A stretch of DNA of 64,000 nucleotides from CAWAHD01 sp963781785. GTDB lineage: Bacteria > Planctomycetota > Planctomycetia > Isosphaerales > Isosphaeraceae. A program made the position numbers and the translations under genes. The stretch spans positions 620,001-684,000 of the forward strand of contig CAWAHD010000005.1 of assembly GCA_963781785.1 (NCBI GenBank). The letters are read 5' to 3'. The notes under the pieces are model-generated. The model made no database searches. It saw nothing but the letters and a program-made list of their open reading frames with translations, and was not told where the DNA came from. Numbering within the stretch: the stretch's first letter is position 1; the number at the start of each line of letters is the position of its first letter. Below, in pieces: positions 18,560-32,189 of this stretch.

Positions 18560-19294
18560 TTGGAATCAGCATCGACTACAGCTCGCCGACCGTGGCCGAG
18601 GATTCTCGCACTCGACGAAGCTCTGCTCACTCAGGCCGACCAGGGGCGAGGGACGCCCCTGCTCCGGTTCTGGCAGCCGGCGGCCTATGCGGTCGTCATC
18701 GGTGCGTCGTGCCGAATGCACGACGAAGTGAAGGTCGACCGCTGCCGGGCCGACGGGGTGCCGATCTTGAGACGGACGAGCGGCGGCGGCAGCGTCGTTG
18801 TGGGGCCGGGGATTCTCTGCGTGTCGGTCTTCCTCGAGGAAGCGGCAGCTCCCGAGCTCAGCGCCGTCGATCTGGCCCAGCGGTACGTTCTGGAGTCGAT
18901 CGCCAGCGCGATTCGCAGCGTGGGCCCCGCGGTCGACCTCCAGGGTCGCGGCGACCTGGCACTGGCTGGTCGAAAATGCGGCGGCAGCGCCCAGCGCCGG
19001 CTCAAGCTCTGGCTCATGGTCCATTGCTCGATCCTCTACGATTTCGATATCGAGACGATCGAACGATACCTCGCCATGCCCCGCCGCCAGCCCGATTACC
19101 GGGCCGGTCGCGCGCATCGCGATTTCCTTGTGAGCCTGGGAATGACCGCTCAGTCCCTCAAGGCCGCCATCCGCCAGGGATGCACGACCGGTGAATGCGC
19201 ATCGGCCCACTTTGATTTCCCCCACGACCTGGCTGCCGCTCTGCGATCGGAGAAATTTGCAAACCCACGCTGGATCGAGCGAATCCAAGGATGA
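18560..19294 (+). CDS. Lipoate-protein ligase A family protein
   Basis: A biotin/lipoate ligase-fold protein that would attach lipoate or octanoate to E2 lipoyl domains. Visible motifs are LALDEALL, the nucleotide-binding RRTSGGGSVV region and the catalytic-Lys segment GDLALAGRKCGGSAQRR. The length is about 244 residues. The start is uncertain: the marked start is TTG and the conserved part begins around residue 12. The stop codon TGA is made by the first unit of an AAGGATG array. It lies about 190 bases upstream of sucA on the same strand, which fits lipoylation of the SucB encoded next door. Confidence 0.8.
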   Translation: MESASTTARRPWPRILALDEALLTQADQGRGTPLLRFWQPAAYAVVIGASCRMHDEVKVDRCRADGVPILRRTSGGGSVVVGPGILCVSVFLEEAAAPELSAVDLAQRYVLESIASAIRSVGPAVDLQGRGDLALAGRKCGGSAQRRLKLWLMVHCSILYDFDIETIERYLAMPRRQPDYRAGRAHRDFLVSLGMTAQSLKAAIRQGCTTGECASAHFDFPHDLAAALRSEKFANPRWIERIQG

Positions 19295-19465
19295 AGGACT
19301 GAATCCAAGGATGAAGGATGAAGGATGAAGGATGAAAAAAGACGTGAGTACCCGCGGCGGCTTCTTTTTGCGCTTCATCCTTGAGCCTTCCCGGGCTGGT
19401 ATAATCCCTCAATCGGGCACCCGGGTATTTCCGGTTCATCCTTCATCTTTCATCCTTCATCCTTT
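19286..19465. repeat. Inverted pair of heptamer arrays around the sucA promoter
   Basis: AAGGATG units at 19286-19336 face TTCATCC units at about 19436-19465, with a single TTCATCC near 19374 between them. In RNA the arms can pair in 7-base register, with many slipped alternatives. The region between them contains a TGGTATAAT promoter element. Confidence 0.8.
19397..19405 (+). promoter_or_regulatory. Extended -10 promoter upstream of sucA
   Basis: TGGTATAAT is a perfect extended -10 element (TGn plus TATAAT at 19400-19405). No good -35 is seen at 16-18 bp, as expected for extended -10 promoters. Transcription would begin near 19412, about 70 bases before the sucA ATG at 19485. Confidence 0.6.
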
Positions 19466-19484
19466 GATTCAATCCTTTGATTCA

Positions 19485-22225
<2,741 letters not shown>

Positions 22226-22250
22226 TGATCATTCAAAGAGAAAGCGGATC

Positions 22251-23819
22251 ATGCCTGGTGTTCCGGTGACCGTTCCGTCGGTGGGAGAGTCGATCACCGA
22301 AGGGATCCTGTCGCGCTGGCTCAAGGCCGACGGTGCTTCGGTCCAGGCCGGCGAGCCGCTCTTCGAGCTCGAGACCGACAAGGCCAGCAGCAACGTTCCG
22401 GCTGCCGGCTCGGGAGTCCTGCACATCCAGGTCGCCGAAGGCGAGACTGTCGCGATCGGTGCGACCGTGGCCACGATCGACCCGGCGGATCAAGGCGGTA
22501 AGGGAGCGAGTGCCCCCGGAGATGGACCGGCGGCTGCTGAGAGGCAAAGGGCGCAGCAAAGCTCACCGGTCGCGCCGGGACCACCCCCCCTAACCCCCCC
22601 TTCGCAAGCGGGGGAAAAGACGCGGACCCAGCCGAGCTCATCGGTCGCGCCGGGACCACCCCCCCGAATCCCCCCTTCGCAAGGGGGGGAAAAGACGCGG
22701 ACCCAGCCGAGCTCATCGGTCGCGTCGGGACCACCTCCCCTAACCCCCCCTTCCCAAGGGGGGGAAAAGACGCGGACCCAGCCGAGCTCCCCGGTCGCGC
22801 CGGGACCACCTCCCCTAACCCCCCCTTCCCAAGGGGGGGAAAAGACGCGGCCGCAACCAAAGCCGCAGGAGAGCGCCGGGGAAAGCACGCGGCCGCTCTC
22901 GCCGGCGGCCCGCCGGGTGGTTGCCGAGCACGAAGTCGACGCCGCTCGGATTCCGGCCACCGGGCCCGGCGGCAGGGTCACCAAGGGGGACGTGCTCGCT
23001 TTTCTCGAGTCCGGCCCGGACGCGGCCGCGAGCCCGCCCGGGGCACCCCCTGCGCCTGCGGCGTCAGCGGGCGTCGGGGAACCGGAGTCGGGAATCCCGG
23101 ATCCGAAATCCCCAATCGCAAACCGGGAGTCCCGCCAGCGGATGAGCGGGCTGCGCCAGCGGATTGCACAGCGGTTGGTCGAGATCCAACAGACCGCCGC
23201 GATCCTGACGACATTCAACGAGGCGGATCTCTCGCGAGTGATGGAGCTGCGAGCGCTCTACAAGGAAACCTTCGCCAAGAAGCACGGCGTCTCGCTCGGC
23301 TTCATGTCGTTCTTCATCAAGGCTGCGGTTCAGGCCTTGAAGGCGTATCCGATCGTGAATGCTCGTATCGACGGCAACGACATCGTCTATCACAACTTCC
23401 ACGATATCGGGGTGGCCGTCAGCACCGAGCGGGGCCTGGTGGTCCCGGTCGTCCGCGATGCCGCTCTCCTGTCGTTCGCCGGGATCGAGAAGACGATCGC
23501 CACGCTGGCGGCGCGGGCACGCGACCGCACCATCACCGTCGACGACCTTCAGGGCGGAACGTTCACGATCACCAACGGCGGAACGTTCGGCTCGCTCATG
23601 TCGACCCCGATCCTGAATCCGCCCCAGAGCGCCATCCTGGGCATGCACGCCATCAAGAAGCGCCCCGTCGTCGTCGACGACCAGATCGTGATCCGCCCGA
23701 TGATGTACCTCGCTCTGTCGTACGACCACCGCTTGATCGACGGGCAGGACGCGGTCAGCTTCCTGGTCAGCGTCAAGGATTCGATCGAGAACCCCGAGCG
23801 CATGATGTTCGAGTTGTGA
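22251..23819 (+). CDS. sucB: Dihydrolipoamide succinyltransferase E2 with repeat-built linker
   Basis: E2 core of the 2-oxoglutarate dehydrogenase complex. The lipoyl domain covers residues 1-80 with Lys44 in ETDKASS. The E3-binding domain is near 210-245 (LSPAARRVVAEHEVD...GRVTKGDVLAFL). The catalytic domain runs from about 290 to 522 with the active-site His in SYDHRLIDGQDAV. The 522-residue length exceeds the usual 400-430 because the linker at about 100-205 holds four copies of a 25-residue Pro/Gly/Ser unit. This unit is encoded by the dispersed C7/G7 DNA palindrome. A second linker before the catalytic domain (GIPDPKSPIANRESR) resembles another dispersed repeat. Pro-rich flexible linkers are tolerated in E2 proteins, so function is probably kept. 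Confidence 0.95.
   Translation: MPGVPVTVPSVGESITEGILSRWLKADGASVQAGEPLFELETDKASSNVPAAGSGVLHIQVAEGETVAIGATVATIDPADQGGKGASAPGDGPAAAERQRAQQSSPVAPGPPPLTPPSQAGEKTRTQPSSSVAPGPPPRIPPSQGGEKTRTQPSSSVASGPPPLTPPSQGGEKTRTQPSSPVAPGPPPLTPPSQGGEKTRPQPKPQESAGESTRPLSPAARRVVAEHEVDAARIPATGPGGRVTKGDVLAFLESGPDAAASPPGAPPAPAASAGVGEPESGIPDPKSPIANRESRQRMSGLRQRIAQRLVEIQQTAAILTTFNEADLSRVMELRALYKETFAKKHGVSLGFMSFFIKAAVQALKAYPIVNARIDGNDIVYHNFHDIGVAVSTERGLVVPVVRDAALLSFAGIEKTIATLAARARDRTITVDDLQGGTFTITNGGTFGSLMSTPILNPPQSAILGMHAIKKRPVVVDDQIVIRPMMYLALSYDHRLIDGQDAVSFLVSVKDSIENPERMMFEL
22559..22855. repeat. Four in-frame copies of the C7/G7 palindrome inside sucB
   Basis: Four units of about 75 bp each hold CCGGGACCACC, a C-tract arm, CCCCCCTTCGCAAGGGGGGG (or CCC in place of the CGC loop) and GAAAAGACGCGGACCCAGC. 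The core palindrome matches the intergenic copies at 1341-1371, 15601-15640 and 18440-18481. The unit length is a multiple of three, so the frame is preserved. Confidence 0.92.
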
Positions 23820-23837
23820 GTCGAAGAGGAGCGGGGC

Positions 23838-25244
<1,407 letters not shown>

Positions 25245-25252
25245 GTGACACA

Positions 25253-25282
25253 TTGACTGGCGAGCGGGGCGTCTGGTACGTT
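25253..25282 (+). promoter_or_regulatory. Possible promoter for tRNA-Ser
   Basis: TTGACT at 25253-25258 and TACGTT at 25277-25282 are 18 bp apart and lie 50 bases before the mature tRNA 5' end. The -35 is good and the -10 is weak. Confidence 0.4.
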
Positions 25283-25331
25283 CCGATAAGACCGCATGAC
25301 CGCGACTTTTGCGGTCTCCTGCCTAGATTCT

Positions 25332-25420
25332 GGAGAGGTGGCTGAGTGGTCGATAGCGACGGTTTGCTAAACCGTTAAACTGGGAAACCGGTTTCGGGGG
25401 TTCGAATCCCCCCCTCTCCG
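25332..25420 (+). tRNA. tRNA-Ser (anticodon GCT)
   Basis: The 7-bp acceptor stem GGAGAGG/CCTCTCC closes an 89-nt cloverleaf with discriminator G. The anticodon loop TTTGCTAAA reads GCT (serine AGC/AGU). The variable arm is long, as in class II tRNAs, and the T-loop is TTCGAAT. No CCA is encoded. It is a stand-alone tRNA after lpd. Confidence 0.96.
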
Positions 25421-25857
25421 CTTGAGAAATAAAGATCGCGAGGGAGACCGCCTGCGCGAGGCACGACAATCTCCCTCGCAGCATTGCGGGTGAGACCCAG
25501 TCAGGGGGGAAGACCCCACCTTGTTACGAATCGGCCGATACACATTTGGGTACCGAGTGGATACGGCGGCCGTCCGCTGAGTACTCACCACACAAGTCTC
25601 GGAGTGACTGCGTGGCAAGCCCTGCCTTTGCTGCGAGCAGGTAGCGACGACCGGCTAATCGTGCCCCAGATGCGGAATTCCGCGAATCCCCACAGCATCC
25701 GTGCCAACACGACAGCTTGGGTCCCTGCGTCGCTGACAATACTATCGGCCATACTAGGCTCGATCTGAAATGCGTCCCCCTGAATGTGCCGCCGCGGCGA
25801 TTCACGGCTGGTGCGGCGGGTGAACAGCCGAGCCCGCCGGGAGTTTGCTTTCAGGGC
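25421..25857. other. Spacer after tRNA-Ser, no supported gene
   Basis: No ORF here is convincing. On the minus strand a reading frame beginning near 25755 (MADSIVSDAGTQAVVLARM) can be joined by one frameshift to a longer tail (LAAKAGLATQSLRDLC...). This could be a decayed small gene or chance. No integrase, direct repeat of the tRNA 3' end or other attachment-site feature is seen. Confidence 0.4.
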
Positions 25858-26816
25858 TCATCCGGCTTGTCGGCGGGGTCGCGCACGTGACCGGACCGCG
25901 ATCTCGGGATCGACCGGGAAAAGATCGCGCCACCAGTAAGGTTTGCCGCTCTTGGTGATGGCGTAACCGACGCCGACCTCGCCAAATCGGGCGAGTTCCT
26001 CCGCGTCATCCTCGACGAGCGATTGGGCGGCCAGAGCGGCGGTCGGCACGTTGACACTGGCAGTGAGGCGGAGCTCGCGCCCTCGGGCCCGCGGTCTCCG
26101 ATCAGCTTGAACGGGTCTCCCTCGATCTTCGAGCTTTCCTTGTCTGCCATGGCCTTGGCAGTCGCCATGGCCGCGCGGGCGAGCCTGGGCTCGGCCTTGA
26201 GAGGAGCCTTCTTCTGTTCCTTCCGCTTCTGATTCCATTCCTTCAGGACCGCCGCGGCCGCTTCGGCCGGCTTGAGCCGAGGCATCGGTGCTCCGAACGT
26301 CACGCACCAGTACGGCACCATCTCATCGTCAAGAGCCCGCGCCGCCCCCATCTCGGTGAAGTCGCCCAGGATATCCTCGCGGTGCGGCGGACTCTCCATC
26401 CAGGTTGTCATCACCTCTTCGAGGCTCGTCTGACCGTCGGCGATGTTCTCTCCCATCTGAACATATACATATCCTGCGCGCTTGACACGATCGGGGCTCG
26501 TCGACCCGTCGCTGCCCTTGTGGTCGAGCTTGTGGTGCTGGGCCATATCCTTGGCGTGAGTAAGGGCGGCCGCGCACAGCTCCGGCGACAGCGACAGCGG
26601 CCCCAGCTTCGCTTTCTTCCGCTCTCGATTGTGAGCGGCAAGCAGAGCCGCCGCTATCGGGTCGACCGGCTTGTGTTTCTGCGCCGCGGCGGCCTTTTTA
26701 TCGGAGCGGTTCGCCTTGGTGGCGGCAGGTGGATCCTGCACCTTTGGGCCCGCCAGGCCGGTACCGATCCACACCAGAACAGCGAACGAGGCGACGCCTC
26801 CTGACACTCGGCTCAT
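25858..26816 (-). CDS. Secreted CAP-domain (SCP/PR1) protein, frameshifted near 26080
   Basis: The signal sequence (MSRVSGGVASFAVLVWIGTGLA) is followed by a Lys/Ala-rich spacer and a CAP domain with the cavity motifs LLAAHNRERKKAKL, SLSPELCAAALTHAKDMA, YVQMGENIADGQ and MESPPHREDILGDFTEMGAA. Pro and Val replace some consensus residues. After about residue 245 the second, more degenerate repeat continues in another frame (GRELRLTASVNVPTAAL...GVGYAITKSGKPYWWRDLF). The span lacks one base relative to whole codons. CAP proteins are extracellular with diverse or unknown roles in bacteria. The gene is divergent from the PSCyt1/DUF1549 gene at 27098. Confidence 0.8.
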
Positions 26817-27097
26817 GGATCTGTCCGCCGGAAAGATGTCGGGAAGGAATTCGTTTGCGACGGTACCGGCTATCATCGGTCCGGCCGGCTCAGGGTGCAA
26901 GTGGCATGCCGATGGGCGATGGCCCGATCGCAAAAGAACGGATGCCGGCCCGCCGCCCTTGCGTCCGGGCCGTCTGTGCCACCGGCCTCGGCAGGATTTG
27001 ACTCGTGTTCGATCGAGACCGGCGGTAGAATCAAACGATTGTTGAATGCCGGGGACGGCATCTCCGAAGGTACGTCGAAGAGAGGGAAGACGCGAGC

Positions 27098-30000
27098 ATG
27101 CTGGGGGAGCGTCGACATTTCCGACTGGTTTGTCCAAAGCGGGCAGCTTGTGGTTTTGCCCTCGTGCTGAGTGTGTTCTTGAGCGGTGTCGGAGGCGGTT
27201 TCGCTGCCCTAGCGGACGACGCGGGCGAGAAAAGCACCAAGGCCGAGCCTGATCCGGCGCAGGTCGAGTTTTTCGAGAAGAACGTGCGGCCCATCCTGGC
27301 GACCCGCTGCCAGGGATGCCACGGGCCCGACAAGCAAAAGGGCGGCCTGCGCTTGGACGCTCGCACGAGGGTGCTCGCGGGCGGGTCCACCGGGCCGGCC
27401 GTCGTGCCCGGAAAACCCGACGAGAGCTTGCTGGTTGATGCCATCAACTATGGCGAAGCCAACCATATGCCCCCCAAGTCGAAGCTTCCCCCTCACGAGA
27501 TCGCCACCTTGACGGAGTGGGTGAAGCGAGGAGCCCCTTGGGGGATCGACTCTGCCGCGACCAGGAAGACCGCAGCCGCCGGGAAAGCCTCGACGGTCCC
27601 CGGTGTGCTGTCCAAGGAAGAATTCCGTGCCCGGGCTCGCTCGTGGAGCTTTCAGCCGCTGCGCCCTCAGCCGGTCCCGGCAGTGAGCGCGGCCGGAGCG
27701 ACCTGGGCAAAGAACCCGATCGACCGATTCATCCAGGCAGCGCTTGAACAAAACGGACTGACGCCGGCTCCCGAGGCCGGCAAGCGGACCTTGATCCGCC
27801 GGCTGAGCTATGACTTGACCGGCCTACCGCCAACCCCCGAGCAGGTGGCCCGATTTGTGGCCGATCAAGCCCCCGATGCCTACGAGCGGCTCGTCGACCA
27901 ACTTCTGGCCAGCCCGCACTACGGAGAACGCTGGGCCCGCCACTGGCTCGACCTGGTGCGCTATGCCGAGTCCGCCGGGCATGAATTCGATTATGATATC
28001 CCGAACGCATTCCGCTACCGCGATTATGTGATCCGCGCGTTCAACGTCGACTTGCCCTATCGCGAATTTGTGATCGAACAGGTTGCCGGCGACCTGGTCG
28101 AGAGTCCGCGCAGGCACCCTGTGCTCGGCTTCAATGAATCGATCCTGGGCTGCGGCTTCTATTTCCTGGGTGAGGGGACGCATTCACCGGTCGACGTCCG
28201 CGACGAAGAAATGCGGCGGATCGACAATCAGCTCGACGTCTTCTCCAAGACGTTTCTGGGTCTGACCCTGGCCTGTGCGCGGTGCCACGACCACAAGTTC
28301 GATCCGATCACCACGCGCGACTATTACGGCATGGCCGGGTTCCTCTCTAGCTCGCGGCATCAACTGGCCTTCATCGATTCCCCCGAGCGAAGGGCGGCGA
28401 CGCTCGCCCGGCTGCGCGAGCTCAAGTCGATGGTTGCGGCCATTCTGAACGAGTCTGTGAAGGACTTGCCGGAGCCGCTGCGAGCCCAGGTCGCCCGGCT
28501 TGCCGACCTGGGGCGATCGAGCTCGGCGCCAGGCGTTCAAGTGCCAACCCCGAAGCGCGGTGGAAACGGCGAGGCCGAACGGGTGTTCGAAGACTTCCAC
28601 CACGACCAGTACGACGGTTGGCAGGTGACCGGCGACGCCTTTGGCGACGGCCCCGGCCGGCCCGGAGACTTCCGGCTGGACTTGAACGACCAGGGAGCAC
28701 GGCTCATTCCAATTGCACCAGGGATGGCACAGAGCGGGCTCCTGTCAAGCCGGCTCGCGGGAGTGCTTCGCTCTCCCAGCTTCACCATCGACGCGCCGTT
28801 TATCCACTTCCTCGCGGCAGGCCAGGGCGGCCGGTTGAACGTGGTGATTGACGGTTTCGAGAAGATTCGCTCGCCGATCTACGGCGGTCTGACCACCGTC
28901 GTGAATACCGGAGACCGCTTCCAGTGGGTCACGGTCGACGTCGGCATGTGGATGGGCCATACGGCTTACCTTGAGATCGCGGATGGGGCAACCGCCGACT
29001 TTAGCGGTACGGCGACGACCGTCGACGACGGTCGTGGCTGGATCGCCGCTAAAGAGATCCGCCTGTCGAGCCAATCCCGTCCGGCGACAGGCCCGAGAGA
29101 CTCAGGCGGCTTTGCCGCGGCGCCGATCGATTTGAACGAGGTCATGCGGCCACTCGGTCCGGACCACGCATCGCTGGCGGCCCGGCTGGCGTCGGCGCTG
29201 GCGGAATTGCGGGCGCTCGATCGCCGGATTCCCGACCCGACTTTCGCCCTGTCAATCGCCGACGGCACCGGCTCGGACGAACGAGTTCACATCCGGGGCA
29301 GCGCCAAGAACCTCGGTGAGATCGTCCCCCGGCGGTTCCTGGAAGTGCTGGGAGGCTCGGACTCCTCGGCCCACGAAGGAGGGAGCGGCCGCGACGAGCT
29401 GGCGCGGAGGATGGTCGATCCCACGGCCAATCCGCTCTTGCCGCGCGTCCTGGTCAACCGGCTCTGGAAACATCACTTCGGCGATGGAATCGTCAAATCG
29501 CCGGACGACTTCGGCGCCATGGGCCAGAAGCCGAGCCATCCCGAGCTCCTCAACTGGCTGGCCGGGGAGTTTGTGCGTGGCGGTTGGTCGATCAAGGCCA
29601 TGCACCGGCTGATCGTGACATCGAGCACCTACCGCATGAGCAGCGTGCCGAGCGAACGCGCCGACCGTCTCGATCCGACCAACCGGCTGTTGCATCGGAA
29701 CAACGTGCGGCGCCTGGAAGCCGAAGCGATCCGGGATGCGCTGCTGGCTGTCTCCGGCGATCTCGACCAGGCGATGTATGGGCCGGGCGTTCTGGTGCAC
29801 CTGACGAGCTTCATGGAGGGCCGGGGCCGCCCCGGCCGGTCGGGGCCGCTCGACGGCGCCGGCCGGCGGAGCCTCTATCTGAGCGTGCGCCGCAATTTCC
29901 TCAACCCGATGCTCCTGGCTTTCGACGCGCCGGTGCCGTTTTCGACGATGGGCCGCCGCAACGTGTCGAACGTGCCTGCCCAGGCGCTGGCCCTCATGAA

Positions 30001-30278
30001 CGACCCGCTCGTAATCAGCCAGGCCAGGCTCTGGGCCCAGCGCGAGCTCGCCCGGCCGGCTCGATCGGTCGCCGAGCGGATCGATCACCTCTACCAGACC
30101 GCCTTGGGCCGGCCGCCCAGCGAGCTGGAAGCGCGCGCGAGTGCGGCCTTCCTTGCGAGTGCGGGCGCCCTCGTCAAAAACGATGAACCAGGCCCGGCTG
30201 AAACCTGGCGCGAGTGCCGCCTGGGCCGACCTCTGCCATGTACTGATCAATATGAAAGAGTTCATTTTCATTGATTGA
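27098..30278 (+). CDS. PSCyt1-DUF1549-DUF1553 planctomycete cytochrome protein, 3' frameshift
   Basis: A large exported protein of the planctomycete-specific family: signal peptide, a cytochrome c-like domain with haem motif CQGCHG near residue 70 (PILATRCQGCHGPD), DUF1549 (FIQAALEQNGLTPAPEAGKRTLIRRLSYDLTGLPPTP; DHKFDPIT), a middle beta-domain of about 200 residues, and DUF1553 (NPLLPRVLVNRLWKHHFGDGIVKSPDDFG). The family's usual ending (WADLCHVLINMKEFIFID) is present in the +1 frame to a TGA at 30276-30278. An extra base near 30165-30180 makes the first frame end slightly earlier. These proteins occur next to DUF1501 genes, as here. The substrate is unknown; a role in polysaccharide or sulfated-compound oxidation has been proposed for such pairs. 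Confidence 0.93.
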
Positions 30279-30295
30279 GGCGGGGAGGTCATGCC

Positions 30296-31762
30296 ATGCA
30301 CTGCGGCCGATATTTACAGCCTGCTCTCACCCGCCGCGACATGTTATTGCGGTGCGGCAGCGGTTTTGGCGCGCTGGCCGCGGCCGCGCTGTTCCGTGAG
30401 GCGGCCTTCGGCGGCGTGATCGACCAGGCCGGCCCAGACGGCGGTTCGGCCGGCCCGCGGACTTCCAGGAACCCACTGGCGCCGCGGCCGCCCCAGTTTC
30501 CGGCGAAGGCACGCAGTGTCATATTCTTGTTCATGGACGGCGGGCCGTCGCAGGTGGACACATTCGACCCCAAGCCCAGGCTTGACCGGGAGCACGGCCA
30601 GCCGATCAAGGTGAAGACGCATCCCACCCAGTTCAACAATGTGGGAAACGTGCTGGCCTGTCCCTGGAAGTTTCGCCAGTACGGCGAGAGCGGAATCCCG
30701 GTCAGCGACCTGTTTCCCCGGGTGGGAGCCTGCGTTGACCGCCTCGCGATCATCCGCTCGATGGTTTCCGAGTTTTCCGAGCACACGACCGCCAATTACT
30801 TCATGCACACCGGCAGCGGCCTGCAAGGCCGGCCCAGCCATGGAGCGTGGGTCAGCTACGGGCTGGGGAGCGAATGCCAGGATCTCCCGGCCTTCGTCGT
30901 CTTGAACGGCGGCTTGATCCCCCCCGGCGGCGTCGACTGCTTCAATTCGGGATTCCTGCCGGCGTCGTTTCAGGGGTCCGTTTTCAAGCCGAGCGCCACG
31001 CCGGTCGCGAACATCACGCCCGCTGATCCGACCCCCGAACACCAGCGGCGAAAGCTCGATTTGCTGCGCACCCTGGATGGCAGCGTGCTCGGGCGGATGG
31101 GACACCATGACAACCTGGAAGCCGCCATCGCCAATTACGAGCTGGCCTTCCGGATGCAGGCCGCCGTTCCCGAGCTGATGAGCTTGGGCGGCGAGTCGAA
31201 TGCGACCCGCCAGCTCTACGGGCTCGACGCCAGTTATGCCCCGACCCAGATCTTCGCGCGCGAATGCTTGATCGCCCGCCGCCTGGTCGAGCGCGGGGTC
31301 CGCTTCATCGAGCTGTTGTGTCCCTCTGTCGGAGCCGACCGCTGGGACCAGCACGGAGATTTGAAGCATGGCCACGAGAACAACGCCCGCGCCGTCGACC
31401 AGCCGATCGCCGGGCTCCTCTACGATCTCGAATCGCGCGGGCTCTTGGACTCGACCCTGGTCGTCTGGGCCGGCGAGTTCGGCCGCACGCCCATGGCCCA
31501 GGGATCCGACGGCCGCGACCACAATCCGTATGGGTTCAGCATCTGGCTCGCCGGCGGCGGGATCAAGGGGGGCACGATCCACGGAGCCACCGACGACTAC
31601 GGCTACCACGCCGTCGAGAACAAGGTCGAGATTTACGACTTGCACGCCACGATCCTGCATCTTCTCGGCGTCGATCACAAGCGCTTGACGTATCGCTTCG
31701 GCGGGCGCGACATGCGTCTGACCGACGTCCACGGCGAGGTCGTCCACGGCATCATCGCTTGA
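30296..31762 (+). CDS. DUF1501 exported protein (sulfatase/phosphatase fold)
   Basis: A partner of the preceding PSCyt1 protein. A twin-arginine-like N-terminus (TRRDMLLRCGSGFGALAAAAL) is followed by the DUF1501 signature FLFMDGGPSQVDTFDPKP, a central helical part and the C-terminal metal-site-like WAGEFGRTPMAQGSDGRDHNPYG region. The 488 residues are complete. The ATG at 30296 has a GGAGG box 8 bases upstream and is preferred over an overlapping start at 30275. Stop-to-start spacing from the previous gene is 17 bases, so the two are co-transcribed. The fold is related to alkaline phosphatase/sulfatase enzymes, but activity is unproven. Confidence 0.94.
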   Translation: MHCGRYLQPALTRRDMLLRCGSGFGALAAAALFREAAFGGVIDQAGPDGGSAGPRTSRNPLAPRPPQFPAKARSVIFLFMDGGPSQVDTFDPKPRLDREHGQPIKVKTHPTQFNNVGNVLACPWKFRQYGESGIPVSDLFPRVGACVDRLAIIRSMVSEFSEHTTANYFMHTGSGLQGRPSHGAWVSYGLGSECQDLPAFVVLNGGLIPPGGVDCFNSGFLPASFQGSVFKPSATPVANITPADPTPEHQRRKLDLLRTLDGSVLGRMGHHDNLEAAIANYELAFRMQAAVPELMSLGGESNATRQLYGLDASYAPTQIFARECLIARRLVERGVRFIELLCPSVGADRWDQHGDLKHGHENNARAVDQPIAGLLYDLESRGLLDSTLVVWAGEFGRTPMAQGSDGRDHNPYGFSIWLAGGGIKGGTIHGATDDYGYHAVENKVEIYDLHATILHLLGVDHKRLTYRFGGRDMRLTDVHGEVVHGIIA

Positions 31763-31818
31763 AGGCTGGGGTGAGGGGGCGGAGATCCGCGAGGACTCGC
31801 GTCAGTCTTGGCCCATTT

Positions 31819-32127
31819 TCAGTCCTTCACCCTGACGTGCTGGATCTGGTTTTTGTCCAGCCAGCCGAGCAAGGACTCCTGCTCTTCGCTCAGCTCGACC
31901 TCGGTGCGGTTGCCAGAATCGAGCGGGGAGACCAGGTAGAAAACTCCATCGGCGAGCCAGTCGGTCACCTCGGCACGGGCGAACCACAGCTCGTTTTCAC
32001 CGAGCGGCGGCACGCCCGGCGAGCCTGGCGCCGTCATGAAGTAGACCAGTTGAGACCTCAGCCGCGCGGAGATCGAAAGCGGACTCACGTCCGTCCGGTC
32101 GACAGGGATCAACAAGGGTAGAGACAT
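31819..32127 (-). CDS. Small conserved-looking hypothetical protein
   Basis: A 102-residue acidic soluble protein (MSLPLLIPVDRTDVSPLSIS...). No signal peptide, membrane segment or known motif is visible. The C-terminus (EEQESLLGWLDKNQIQHVRV) is compact and not repeat-derived. It is the last minus-strand gene of the MfnE/MfnF/ATP-grasp run, 62 bases after it, so it could belong to the same unit. Function unknown. Confidence 0.6.
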   Translation of the reverse strand: MSLPLLIPVDRTDVSPLSISARLRSQLVYFMTAPGSPGVPPLGENELWFARAEVTDWLADGVFYLVSPLDSGNRTEVELSEEQESLLGWLDKNQIQHVRVKD

Positions 32128-32189
32128 GGCTTTCCCGGCACGCGGCCTCGCACTTTGGTCACCATTCTCGGCTCGATCGCAACACCGGG

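Noticed and set aside
25367..25618. 83-codon minus-strand ORF ending in RGGDSNPRNRFPSLTV
   Set aside because: Reads through the tRNA-Ser gene in antisense, a well-known spurious translation.
25332..25857. Integration site of a mobile element at tRNA-Ser
   Set aside because: No integrase, no direct repeat of the tRNA 3' end and no foreign-looking cargo follow it.
30344..31747. 467-codon minus-strand frame opposite the DUF1501 gene
   Set aside because: Antisense shadow; the plus-strand frame has clear family motifs, ribosome site and operon spacing.
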